Positions 44,621-53,541 of a stretch of DNA of 64,000 nt are shown in pieces. The stretch's first letter is position 1. The number at the start of each line of letters is the position of its first letter. Under the pieces are notes generated by a model. That model was not told the origin of the DNA, searched no databases, and saw nothing but the letters and a program-made list of their open reading frames with translations. The DNA is from Terriglobales bacterium (GTDB taxonomy: Bacteria; Acidobacteriota; Terriglobia; Terriglobales; Acidobacteriaceae), in assembly GCA_025934735.1 (NCBI GenBank), contig JAICWP010000012.1:1-64000 (forward strand), written 5' to 3'. The translations under genes were made by a program, and so were the position numbers.

Positions 44621-46195
44621 ATGAAAACCATGCCGGCGAACGAAATCACGAAGGAGACAAGCGTGGTCGAAGTCGTGGCGTGTTGCCCGCAGGCACGGCG
44701 CATTTTTGACGAGCACGGCCTCCGCGGCTGTGGAGGAGCGCACGGACCCGCTGAATCACTCGAGTTTTTTGCATCCGTCCACCAGGTTGACTTGGACAAG
44801 CTGGTGCGCGAACTCAACCGGGAACTGAGCCGGCCGTCGGAAGCCTACGTGTACCGCGAGTCCTTGGCCGATTTTATCTATCGCCGGTTCTTTAAGGCCG
44901 GAATCGCAATCATGCTCACCGTCGGCGCGCTCTGGGGCGCGCTGAATCTCGCGCAGATCGCAAGCGATAGGAGTTTCCTGCAGGTACGGCTGCTGCCTGC
45001 TATTCACGCGCATGCGCACGCCATGATCTTCGGCTGGGTTGGCCTGTTCGTGATGGGCTTTGCCTACCAGTCCTTTCCACGGTTCAAAAATACGTCCTTA
45101 TGGCGACCAGAGTTGGCTAACGCCAGCTTTTTCCTCATGCTTGCGGGCATCGTGGCCCGGATGACGGCGGAGATGCTCTCGCCCGCGCCCGTTGCCCTGG
45201 CACTCGGCGGCTTCGCTGCTATCGCGGAGGTGACGGCGATCAGCCTGTTCCTGGTGATCATCTGGCGCACCGCGCGCCAATCGGTTGAGCCCCACAATGC
45301 GTACGAGAAGTTTCTACTCGCATCATTTGTGTGGTTCTTCGTGCAAGCGATACTGAGCAATGTGTTTTTCTTCGCGAAGGCAACGGCGACTACGCCCCAC
45401 GACCTGATCATGCGCATCGCCTTTATTGACGGGCCGCTTCGCGACATTCAGGTGCTGGGATTCGCCACCTTGATCATTGCCGGCGTCAGCCAGCGCTTCG
45501 TTCCCCGGGTGTATGCACTGGCGCCGCACCGGCGCGATCGCCTGAACCTGATCTTCGTGCTCGTCAATCCCACTCTAGTGCTGGACATTTTCAGCTACCT
45601 GGCCGTGCTCGCGACACGGAACTGGTATTTCGCGATCGGCCTGGAAGTGGCCTACCTCGGCATGCCGGTGTGGGCTGTGCTTCTGGCCCGCCAGTTGGGC
45701 GTCTTTGGTCCTCCTGGCAATCCCGACCGCAGCTTCAAATTCATCCGGGCCGCCTACGCCTGGCTACTGGTGGCTACATTCATGATGCCGCTGTTTCCGC
45801 TGTACGGGATGCTCACTCACCAGATGTTTGCCCATTCCTACATGGGCGCGCAACGGCATGCGATTACAGTAGGATTCATCAGCCTGATGATCGTGGGAGT
45901 CTCGTCACGCGTTGTGCCAATCCTGGCGGGGGTGGATGCCAAAAAGCTCAGCGACCTGTGGGGGCCGTTTGTGCTGCTGAACGCCGGTTGCGCGGGACGG
46001 GTGGTCCTGCAAATTCTGACCGATTTCCGTCCCGCAATGTCCTACCCACTGCTCGGGCTTACCGGCTTTGTTGAAGTTGTGGCCCTGGCATGGTGGAGCG
46101 TTGGACTGTGGCGAGTGATGAATATGGCGCGCACTCACCGTCCCCCCGGTGCTGGCCACGCCGCTGGTAATGCCACAAGTGCCGTAAGCACCTGA
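44621..46195 (+). CDS. NnrS-like membrane protein with N-terminal DUF542/ScdA-like domain
   Basis: A 524-residue protein. The first ~70 residues form a DUF542/ScdA-like redox domain (VVACCPQARRIFDEHGLRGC) found in NO-damage-repair proteins. About twelve membrane helices follow, with NnrS-type motifs (HAHAHAMIFGWVGLFVMGFA, GFATLIIAGVSQRFVPRV). NnrS proteins are haem- and copper-containing and protect against nitric oxide. The start at 44621 (MKTMPANEIT) is preferred over a longer frame to 44507. It is divergent from the radical SAM gene and followed by a CRP/FNR regulator. Confidence 0.85.
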   Translation: MKTMPANEITKETSVVEVVACCPQARRIFDEHGLRGCGGAHGPAESLEFFASVHQVDLDKLVRELNRELSRPSEAYVYRESLADFIYRRFFKAGIAIMLTVGALWGALNLAQIASDRSFLQVRLLPAIHAHAHAMIFGWVGLFVMGFAYQSFPRFKNTSLWRPELANASFFLMLAGIVARMTAEMLSPAPVALALGGFAAIAEVTAISLFLVIIWRTARQSVEPHNAYEKFLLASFVWFFVQAILSNVFFFAKATATTPHDLIMRIAFIDGPLRDIQVLGFATLIIAGVSQRFVPRVYALAPHRRDRLNLIFVLVNPTLVLDIFSYLAVLATRNWYFAIGLEVAYLGMPVWAVLLARQLGVFGPPGNPDRSFKFIRAAYAWLLVATFMMPLFPLYGMLTHQMFAHSYMGAQRHAITVGFISLMIVGVSSRVVPILAGVDAKKLSDLWGPFVLLNAGCAGRVVLQILTDFRPAMSYPLLGLTGFVEVVALAWWSVGLWRVMNMARTHRPPGAGHAAGNATSAVST

Positions 46196-46289
46196 TTGTG
46201 GGTTCTTCTCTGGCTTTGGCCAGCCTGGTGCTGTGCGTCCAAGAACCAGACAAAGATTCACCGCTTGGGCGGCGATTACAATAAGCGCC

Positions 46290-46994
46290 ATGTGCTCAGC
46301 CCAGGTAGATCACGCCCAGACCTTAAGACAGGTGCCAATCTTTTCCGGTCTGGAAGAGCAGGAACTGAAATTCCTCGCCCAGCGGGCGGTGCCCCGTAAC
46401 TACTCCGCCGGGCAGATCATTTTCAACGAAGGGGATCCGTGCAGCGGCCTCTACGTAATCGAGTCCGGCAACGTGCGCATCTTCAAGAGCTCGGAGAGCG
46501 GCCGTGAGCAAGTGCTGGCCATTGAGGGCGCAGGTGGATCGGTGGCGGAGTTGCCGGTATTCGATGGTGGCGATTATCCGGCTTCGGCGTCGGCGGCGAG
46601 CGATACCACACTGCTGTTCGTCAGCAAGAACGATTTTCAGGCGTTGTGCCTGGAACATCCGCGGGTCGCACTCAAAGTGCTGCGTGTCGTAGGTGCGCGA
46701 TTGCGCCGGCTAGTGGGGATCATCGAAGAGCTTTCCTTCACCACTGTGCACCAGCGGCTGAGTGCATTTCTTTTACGGCTGGCGGAAAGCAGTGGACGGC
46801 GCACCGACGGGGGAACTGAAATCGTGCTGCCGGCCAGCAATCAGGAACTGGCCGCGCAATTGGGAACAGTCCGAGAACTGGTGTCGCGCAACCTGAGCCG
46901 GCTGCAGGCGCAGGGAATTATTCACATGGACGGCCGGCGCGTGACTATTCCCGATCTCGAAGCGCTGCGTGCCGAAAGCGAAGGTGTGGAGTGA
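46290..46994 (+). CDS. CRP/FNR-family transcription regulator
   Basis: A 234-residue regulator with an N-terminal cyclic-nucleotide-binding-type sensor domain (QIIFNEGDPCSGLYVIESGN) and a C-terminal HTH (NQELAAQLGTVRELVSRNLS). The recognition helix RELVSR has the Glu and Ser-Arg pair that, in FNR-like proteins, read TGA-type half sites. No N-terminal Cys cluster like that of FNR is present, so it may sense haem, NO or a nucleotide. The start MCSAQVDHAQTLR at 46290 is used. It probably binds the two TGAC-N4-GTCA palindromes at 44.5 kb. Confidence 0.9.
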   Translation: MCSAQVDHAQTLRQVPIFSGLEEQELKFLAQRAVPRNYSAGQIIFNEGDPCSGLYVIESGNVRIFKSSESGREQVLAIEGAGGSVAELPVFDGGDYPASASAASDTTLLFVSKNDFQALCLEHPRVALKVLRVVGARLRRLVGIIEELSFTTVHQRLSAFLLRLAESSGRRTDGGTEIVLPASNQELAAQLGTVRELVSRNLSRLQAQGIIHMDGRRVTIPDLEALRAESEGVE

Positions 46995-47510
46995 TGCCGC
47001 GGTCGCGCAGCAGGTCGGAACAGCTCTTGTTGCCCCCGCGAAATTAGCCGTCTGCACCAGTTGCCCCGGCAGGATGGCCCTGCCGATTCGTCCTGGACAC
47101 CGTAGTTCTCATTCATTGTCACGTTGATGGGCTGCCGCTGTTCCACAATTCACGCATCCCTTCGTACCAAGGACTGTGGCTAGAAAGCGATATGAACCGC
47201 CCCGGCCATAGTCGGCCTTAAATTGGGCAGTGCGCGTGTACTCCCCGCTGCTCAAACTTTAAGCGGGAGAGTGACCTAGTGAACCCACGAGATAGCACCG
47301 GCCAGCGTCCGAATGGCCCGTTATACGTCCAGGCGGCCTGACCTAAGCGGGCTGTAACCTTCTTCAGAGTCACACGTCTTATAAACCACGGTTTGGGTAA
47401 TAACCAGTCACCGTTTTATCGAAGGAGCGCTCACTGAAAGCAACGGTGGTATTTGGGGAGGCGCAGCGCAGATGAAGCGGCGGTGGCACTCGCACCCACC
47501 TGGAGGAGCA
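46995..47510. other. Gene-free gap
   Basis: About 515 bases with no recognisable gene, RNA or terminator. GGAGG near 47502 serves the next gene. Confidence 0.5.
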
Positions 47511-49472
47511 ATGAAGCAATCACGAACCTGCTTGCTGTTGGCAGTGCTCATCTCTGCAAGCGCGGTCTTCGGCCAGCAAGTAACGAGCGGCGGCAGCTCT
47601 CCCGCGGACATCGTTTACGCGCGCCCCGGCCAGCTCGTTGACGTGGGTGGATTTCGGCTGAATCTCTACTGCATGGGGAGTGGGTCGCCCACAGTTGTTT
47701 TTGATTCCGGATGGGGAGACTGGGCGCCGGCGTGGTCAACGGTGCAGCCACAAATCGCAAAGTGGACACGCGCGTGCAGCTATGACCGCGCCGGGACTGG
47801 ATTTAGCGATCCCGGTCCCATGCCGCGTACCAGCGTGCGAATCGCGAAGGAGCTACGTACTGCGCTGCATCGTGCCGGCATCGCCGGGCCCTACATTCTG
47901 GTGGGGAGCGCCTTCGGCGGCGACAACGTGCGCACGTTTGCGGACCTGTACATGGATGAGGTTGCGGGGCTGGTCTTGGATGACGCTGATCCCGACGACC
48001 TCGAACCGAAGGCGATGCAAGAAGAGGCACATCGAGGACACGCTGGTATTCCCTCAGACTTGCGCCACTGTCGAAACCTAATTGCCGAACACAAGCCGTT
48101 GCCCGCTCAACCGGCAAGGCCTGGACGGGCACCACAGACCTGCGCTCAGCAGTTTTTTTTCCGGGGTTTGCCGGAAGCGGCGTGGTCTCCTGAATTGAAC
48201 GCCAAACTATTGGAAATCGCGCAAGCCAAAGTTGCCATGTATGACGCTTATTCTTCGGAGATGGAACAAACAGCGGCGGACGAAACCTATCTGCAACAAC
48301 ACCTTCGCTCGTTCGGCTCCCGGCCCATCCGCGTACTCACCTCCGGAAACCACGGTGTCGGCCACCTGGAGAGGAAGCCTCCGGACACGCCGGAGCACCT
48401 CAAATACGAGCAGGAGACCACGCTTGCCCAGTCGCGCTGGCTCGCACTGTCTTCCAACTCCAAACAGATCTTCGCCCGCAATAGCTCGGAATATATCCAG
48501 TTCGACGAGCCCGACACCGTGATTAGCGCCATCCGTGAAGTGTATGACCAGGCGCACTCGCCCACGGCAAAGACTTCGGGGACCCTATCGGGCGCAGCCT
48601 TCCGCGAGTGTTCCGAATGCCCCGAGATGGTCATCATCCCGGCGGGCCACTCCCTCATGGGCTCGTCTGACGCGGAGAAGGCGTGGGCTGCGGCGCACGG
48701 TGGGAGCCCGCAGGCCGTCTCCGACGAAGCGCCACAGCACGATGTCACCCTGCCGGCGTTCGCGCTCGGCAGATACGACGTGACCCGCGGTGAGTACGCA
48801 GTTTTCGTGCGCGCGACCGGTCACCCGTCCGGTAACGGCTGCGGGCGCGGCCGCGCCATTTTCAAATGGGAGAAGGATCCGAAGGTGATTTGGAAAGATC
48901 CGGGCTTCGCGCAGACCGACTACGACCCGGTAGTGTGCGTTAGTTGGGGTGATGCGCAAGCCTACGTCGCATGGCTGAACACAAAATCTGGCCATGCGGG
49001 CGCGTACCATCTACCCAGCGAATCCGAATGGGAGTACGCCGCGCGCGCAGGCACCACGACGAAGTTCTGGTGGGGCGATGACGACGCAGCCGCTCCAGTG
49101 CACGCCTGGTTCAATGCCAACTCCGGTTGCAAAGGAGTGACCGGCCTCTATTGCGACGGCGGCCAGACCCATCCAGTGGGGGCGAAGCTGGCAAACGCAT
49201 TCGGCCTTTACGACGTGGCAGGGAACGTTTGGCAGTGGACCGAGGACTGTTACGACAACAGCTACGCCGGCATTCCTGCCGACGGGCGCGCGAACGAGAC
49301 CCCTTCGCACGACCCCAAGGCGAAGGACGGCCAAGGCAATTGCCTCCGCGTAGATCGCGGCGGCTCGTGGATGTTCCCGGCGTGGCTGCTGCGCTCGGCC
49401 ACACGCGAAAGGAATCCCGCCGACTATCGCAATGCGATCATGGGATTTCGCGTAGCGAGGACGCTGCCTTGA
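47511..49472 (+). CDS. Alpha/beta-hydrolase (nucleophile lost) fused to a formylglycine-generating-enzyme-type domain
   Basis: A 653-residue exported protein. Signal peptide: LLLAVLISASAVFG. Residues ~30-340 form an alpha/beta-hydrolase domain, but at the nucleophile elbow it reads LVGSAFGGDNVR, where related enzymes have GHSxGG; the Ser appears replaced by Ala. Residues ~370-653 form an FGE/SUMF1-like domain (MVIIPAGHSLMGSS, YDVTRGEYAVFVRATG, YHLPSESEWEYAARAG, GNVWQWTEDCYDN, GFRVART). FGE-type domains bind sugars or make formylglycine; this one seems to lack a clear copper-binding Cys pair. GGAGG precedes the ATG at 47511. Confidence 0.8.
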   Translation: MKQSRTCLLLAVLISASAVFGQQVTSGGSSPADIVYARPGQLVDVGGFRLNLYCMGSGSPTVVFDSGWGDWAPAWSTVQPQIAKWTRACSYDRAGTGFSDPGPMPRTSVRIAKELRTALHRAGIAGPYILVGSAFGGDNVRTFADLYMDEVAGLVLDDADPDDLEPKAMQEEAHRGHAGIPSDLRHCRNLIAEHKPLPAQPARPGRAPQTCAQQFFFRGLPEAAWSPELNAKLLEIAQAKVAMYDAYSSEMEQTAADETYLQQHLRSFGSRPIRVLTSGNHGVGHLERKPPDTPEHLKYEQETTLAQSRWLALSSNSKQIFARNSSEYIQFDEPDTVISAIREVYDQAHSPTAKTSGTLSGAAFRECSECPEMVIIPAGHSLMGSSDAEKAWAAAHGGSPQAVSDEAPQHDVTLPAFALGRYDVTRGEYAVFVRATGHPSGNGCGRGRAIFKWEKDPKVIWKDPGFAQTDYDPVVCVSWGDAQAYVAWLNTKSGHAGAYHLPSESEWEYAARAGTTTKFWWGDDDAAAPVHAWFNANSGCKGVTGLYCDGGQTHPVGAKLANAFGLYDVAGNVWQWTEDCYDNSYAGIPADGRANETPSHDPKAKDGQGNCLRVDRGGSWMFPAWLLRSATRERNPADYRNAIMGFRVARTLP

Positions 49473-49640
49473 CAAGAGCAGCTACCCATCAAATTCCATG
49501 GCATTTACATTTCGTGGAGGGCCTTGGACACAATCAAGCAATTGAGAAGCTGGAGCGGGTTTTGTTCCCAAGTGTTCCCAAACTAAATGAGATGGCAAAA
49601 GCAGAAGGAACACTAGTCCAATGATTCTGAAGAAGGTTGT

Positions 49641-49715
49641 TGGAGGCGCGGGTCGGAATCGAACCGACGCATAAAGGTTTTGCAGACCTCTCCCTTACCA
49701 CTTGGGTACCGCGCC
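49641..49715 (-). tRNA. tRNA-Cys (anticodon GCA)
   Basis: On the minus strand the gene runs from GGCGCGG to CCGCGCC-T, with D, anticodon (GCA at 49681-49683) and T arms (GTCGG-TTCGATT-CCGAC) all pairing. The CCA end is encoded (TGG on the + strand at 49641-49643). The only Cys tRNA in the window, it is 50 kb from no other tRNA. Confidence 0.97.
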
Positions 49716-49775
49716 CTCTTCCCCAGACTAACCTGCGACATATGTTCAAGAAAAAGCCTCACACTGCCCTTTCCA

Positions 49776-49809
49776 AATTACCAATTACAAATTACTCAAT
49801 TACAAATTG
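49776..49809. repeat. CAATTAC-type repeat overlapping the helicase 3' end
   Basis: AATTACCAATTACAAATTAC and following TCAATTACAAATTG cover the last two codons and stop of the DinG-like gene. A related segment is at 32993. Confidence 0.6.
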
Positions 49810-51803
49810 AAGAACTGCTCCACCCGCGCGATGTCCGTGGTGCGGCGGTAATTGGGCAGGCTTTCCACGAACACCCGCCCATAGGCCTTTTTCAGGATGC
49901 GGTTATCGAGAAGAGCCAGCAACCCGCGGTCGTGGAGAGAGCGAATGAGCCGCCCGAAGCCCTGCTTCAGCGTGATGACCGCGGCCGGCACTTGGTACTG
50001 GTAGAACGCATTGCCGCCCTCGGCGGAGACGGCGTGCACCCGCGCCGCCACTACGGGATCGCTCGGCACCTCGAACGGCAGGCGATCAATGATGACGCAG
50101 CTCAGTTGCTCGCCCTGCACATCCACGCCCTGCCAGAACGAAGAGGTGCCGAAGAGCACCGCGTTAGGCGTGATGCGAAACTCCTCCAGCAGCGCCCGCT
50201 TGGGGGCGTTGCCCTGCAGGAGCATGGGATACTCCAGTTCGCCCAACAGGCGGTTGTAGACATCATTCATCTGGGAGTAGCTGGTGAACAGGCAGAAGGC
50301 GCGCCCACGCGTGATCTCGAGCAACTGGCGAATGCACGCGGCGGCGCGCTCGGCAAATTGCGGGGTGCGCGGATCGGGCAGATCGGGCGGCACGTAGAGG
50401 ATAGCCTGGTTCTCGTAATCGAAGTGCGAGGGCAGCACCAGCTCGCGCGCGTGCTCCAGCCCCAGGCGCCGCCGGATATATTCGAAGCCGCCGCCCACCG
50501 CCAGCGTGGCCGAAGTCAGCACCGCGCACTCCAGCTTGTCAAAAAGGCAGGAGCGCAGGATGGGGGCCACATCAATGGGCGTGGCCTGCAGGAACACGTG
50601 CCGCGCGCTGCGCCCGGCCGCGCCCCGCGAATCCTTCGCACCGCCACGGCGTTCGATCCAGAACACCGTGTTGCGGTCTCCCGACTCCATCACAAACGAG
50701 AGCTGCACCTGCAGTTCCTCCACGCGGCGGATGAAGTTGAAGACCTCTTCCGGCTTCTGCTTCATGGACTGCAGTTCCGAGCCCAGGCGGCCCAGCGCCT
50801 GCATGAATCCCAAATACTCGTCGCCGTTCTCTTCCAGGAACTCCTGGCGATTGTCGAAGGGCAGGCGGCCCTCGCCCCCCGGCAGCAGGGAAAAGAAGAG
50901 CTGCGCGCGCTCGCGCAGGCTGCCCAGAGCGCCCGCAACGCCCGCCGACAGCCCCTTGGCCCGCTGCAAAGAGCTTTCCACGTCGCGCGCCAGGTCTTCG
51001 ATGCGCCAGTTGCTGACCGTCACCCCGAAGTAGCTGCCGGCTACGTTTTCCAGCTCATGGGCTTCGTCGAAGATGACGGCTGCGCAGTCCGGCAGGATAC
51101 CGGCATCGGGCGCGCCCTCGGCCGACTGCTTGATGGCCAAGTCGGCGAAGAACAGGTGGTGGTTGACGATGATAATGTCGCTCTCCAGCGCCCGCCGGTG
51201 CATTTCAGTGATGAAGCAGCGCTCCCAATGGCTGCACTTCTGCCCCAGGCACTTGTCGGAGCGCGCGTCCAAGTGCGGCCAGAGCGCGCTCGACTCCGGC
51301 AATTCCGACAGCTCGGCCCGGTCGCCTGTATCCGTGGTTTTCTCCCACTCGGCGATGGCGCGGTACTGCTCGATCTCTTCCAGGCCATTCAGCACCGGCT
51401 GGCCCGTCAGGTCGTAGAGCTTCTTGCGGCACAGGTAGTTGTTGCGCCCTTTCATGTAGCAGACGCGCAGCTTGCGCTCGCCCTCGGGAAACAGCGCCTG
51501 CTCCAGGAACGGGATATCCTTGTAGAAGAGCTGTTCCTGCAGGTTCTTGGTGCCGGTGGAAACCAGCACGCGCTTGCCGGCGCGGATGACAGGCAGCAGG
51601 TAGGCCAGGGTTTTGCCGGTGCCGGTGCCCGCTTCCACGATGAGGTGGCGCTTTTCCGCCAGCGCCTGCTCCACCGCCTGCGCCATCTGCAGCTGCCCGC
51701 GGCGAAATTCGTAGGCCGGGTGCGTGCGCGAGAGCAGCCCGCCCGGGCCAAAGAACTGGTGCAGCGTGGCAAGGGCGGTGGCGGGCTGAGGCAGGCTGGA
51801 CAC
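49800..51803 (-). CDS. dinG: DinG/Rad3-type ATP-dependent DNA helicase
   Basis: A 667-residue XPD-like superfamily 2 helicase. Walker A: VEAGTGTGKTLAYLLPVI; the DEAH box is IFDEAHELEN; the helicase motif VI region is GFGRLIRSLHDRG. Four Cys for a [4Fe-4S] cluster lie in the CYMKGRNNYLCRKK and CLGQKCSHWERC segments. It unwinds DNA with 5'-3' polarity in repair or replication-conflict resolution. The last codons overlap a CAATTAC repeat. Confidence 0.92.
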   Translation of the reverse strand: MSSLPQPATALATLHQFFGPGGLLSRTHPAYEFRRGQLQMAQAVEQALAEKRHLIVEAGTGTGKTLAYLLPVIRAGKRVLVSTGTKNLQEQLFYKDIPFLEQALFPEGERKLRVCYMKGRNNYLCRKKLYDLTGQPVLNGLEEIEQYRAIAEWEKTTDTGDRAELSELPESSALWPHLDARSDKCLGQKCSHWERCFITEMHRRALESDIIIVNHHLFFADLAIKQSAEGAPDAGILPDCAAVIFDEAHELENVAGSYFGVTVSNWRIEDLARDVESSLQRAKGLSAGVAGALGSLRERAQLFFSLLPGGEGRLPFDNRQEFLEENGDEYLGFMQALGRLGSELQSMKQKPEEVFNFIRRVEELQVQLSFVMESGDRNTVFWIERRGGAKDSRGAAGRSARHVFLQATPIDVAPILRSCLFDKLECAVLTSATLAVGGGFEYIRRRLGLEHARELVLPSHFDYENQAILYVPPDLPDPRTPQFAERAAACIRQLLEITRGRAFCLFTSYSQMNDVYNRLLGELEYPMLLQGNAPKRALLEEFRITPNAVLFGTSSFWQGVDVQGEQLSCVIIDRLPFEVPSDPVVAARVHAVSAEGGNAFYQYQVPAAVITLKQGFGRLIRSLHDRGLLALLDNRILKKAYGRVFVESLPNYRRTTDIARVEQFFNL

Positions 51804-51918
51804 GGCGATTCCCTATAATACTCATTTGGGCAGCAGTTCTCAGTAGCGACTAGCCCATAGCTACCAGCTGGTGCCCTGGCGCCTTGGCGAGGAAGCGCGA
51901 GGTCGAAGGACCTGCCTT

Positions 51919-53361
51919 TTGACGAAATCTAAGACCAACTCGACCGTCGAAATCGCCGCCCGTCTGCCCACCCTCGCTATCGTGGGCCGGCCCAACGTGG
52001 GGAAATCAACGCTTTTCAACCGGATCATTGGCCGGCGCCGCGCCATCGTCGGGGACGAACCGGGCATCACCCGCGACCGTCTGTATGGCGAGGCCCACTG
52101 GGGCGGCCGCGACCTGCGCGTTATTGATACCGGCGGCATCGTCCCGGAAGACAAGCAGCTGATCCCGGCGGAAATCTTTCGCCAGGCGCGCGTGGCGCTG
52201 GAGGAGGCTGTCGCCATCGTGATGGTGGTGGACGCGCGCACCGAGCTAGCCGCTCCCGACCTTGATCTAGCTCGCCTGCTGCTGCGCAGCGGCAAGCCGC
52301 TGTTTCTGGCGGTCAACAAGGTGGATTCAGACAAGCAGGAAGGGATAGCCGAGGAGTTCCGCACTCTCGGCATCCGCAATGTATTTCCCGTATCGGCGGA
52401 GCATGGGCGCGGGGTGGCTGAGCTGCTGGACGCCGTAACGGAAATTTTGCCTCCGGCTGAAACCAAAACCGCAGAGGACGGTGAGGACGCGGAAAAACTC
52501 AACGAAGAGAAAACTGAGGAAGCGCCTCGCGAAACCCGCGTCGCCATTATCGGTCGCCCGAACGTGGGCAAGTCCACGCTGCTCAACCGGCTTACCGGAT
52601 CCGAGCGTGCCATCGTTTCTCCCGTGCCCGGCACCACCCGTGACGCGGTGGACGAAATCGTGGAACACGAAGGGCGCAGTTACCGCTTCATTGACACGGC
52701 CGGCATCCGCCGCAAGGGCAAGACGCACCTGATGGCGGAGAAACTTTCCGTGGTGATGGCCCGCAAGCACCTGGAGTCGGCCGACCTGGCGCTCATAATC
52801 ATTGATGCCACCGAGGGCGTGACCGCACTCGATGCTACCATTGCCGGCTATGCCCACGAGAGCGGACGCTCGGTGATTATTGTGATCAACAAATGGGACC
52901 TGGTCGCTGGTAAAAAACTGGAGAGCTGGCGCGGGCGCAGGTTGCCTCCGCAGGAGCGCCCCACGGATCGCAACCTTTACGAGCAGCAGGTGCGACGCTC
53001 GCTGAAGTTTCTGGAGTACGCGCCCGTGATTTTCATTTCCGCTTCTAGCGGCAAGAACGTGGACAAACTTTTTCCCATCCTGCAGCAGGTGGCCGAGGAA
53101 CGCCGCAAACGCATTTCCACGTCGGCCATGAACCGCTTCCTCAAGCAGGTGGATTTCGAACGCGCCTCCGTACCCATGGCCAAGCGAGTGAAGATTTACT
53201 ATCTGACGCAGGCGTCGGTGGCTCCGCCGACGTTTGTGCTTTTCACCGACCGCGCCATCAAGCTGCACTTCTCCTACCAGCGCTTCCTGGAAAACCAGAT
53301 CCGGCGGGCGTTTGGGTTTGTCGGAACGCCCATCCGCATTCTTACTCGCGCAAGCGGCTGA
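51919..53361 (+). CDS. der: Ribosome-biogenesis GTPase Der (EngA)
   Basis: A 480-residue double GTPase that assists 50S maturation. The first G domain begins LAIVGRPNVGKSTLFNRIIG and the second VAIIGRPNVGKSTLLNRLTG, with a KH-like C-terminal domain. The linker between them (TAEDGEDAEKLNEEKTEE) is encoded in part by a 20-base dispersed repeat word (52461-52480). The likely start is TTG 51919, preceded by AAGGA; the upstream frame to 51871 is not conserved. Confidence 0.95.
   Translation: MTKSKTNSTVEIAARLPTLAIVGRPNVGKSTLFNRIIGRRRAIVGDEPGITRDRLYGEAHWGGRDLRVIDTGGIVPEDKQLIPAEIFRQARVALEEAVAIVMVVDARTELAAPDLDLARLLLRSGKPLFLAVNKVDSDKQEGIAEEFRTLGIRNVFPVSAEHGRGVAELLDAVTEILPPAETKTAEDGEDAEKLNEEKTEEAPRETRVAIIGRPNVGKSTLLNRLTGSERAIVSPVPGTTRDAVDEIVEHEGRSYRFIDTAGIRRKGKTHLMAEKLSVVMARKHLESADLALIIIDATEGVTALDATIAGYAHESGRSVIIVINKWDLVAGKKLESWRGRRLPPQERPTDRNLYEQQVRRSLKFLEYAPVIFISASSGKNVDKLFPILQQVAEERRKRISTSAMNRFLKQVDFERASVPMAKRVKIYYLTQASVAPPTFVLFTDRAIKLHFSYQRFLENQIRRAFGFVGTPIRILTRASG
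52461..52500 (+). repeat. Dispersed repeat copy inside the Der linker
   Basis: AACCAAAACCGCAGAGGACG at 52461-52480 is identical to 61264-61283 downstream of purL; the next bases (GTGAGGACGCGGAAAAA) resemble the repeat at the end of the NtrC-like gene. It is translated in frame as an acidic linker. Confidence 0.75.
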
Positions 53362-53369
53362 GAACCTTC

Positions 53370-53541
53370 AACGCAGAGGTCGCGGAGAGAAAAACATGGA
53401 GGAAGAAGGCCAAGCGCAAGGTCCCTCGACTTCGCTAGGGATGACACGCTGCAGAGTGACGTTGGTGAAAAGGTCCCGGAGTGCCGGCTAGCCAATCTTT
53501 GCGATCTCGGTTTGTCTCTGTCTCTGCGGCCTCTGCGTTTA
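53370..53541. repeat. Inverted-repeat pair between der and trmFO
   Basis: The left end AACGCAGAGGTCGCGGAGAG and the right end CTCTGCGGCCTCTGCGTTTA are inverted copies. The right end overlaps the trmFO stop codon. About 115 bases between are unrelated, with no gene. Confidence 0.75.

Noticed and set aside
49473-49640. Coding fragment ending at 49624 next to tRNA-Cys (possible integrated-element remnant)
   Set aside because: A ~40-residue stretch reads smoothly and the GC content is lower than nearby, but no integrase or att repeat can be seen.
49680-51818. 712-codon plus-strand frame opposite the DinG-like helicase
   Set aside because: It is the reverse-complement shadow of a conserved helicase in GC-rich DNA; no family motif is seen.
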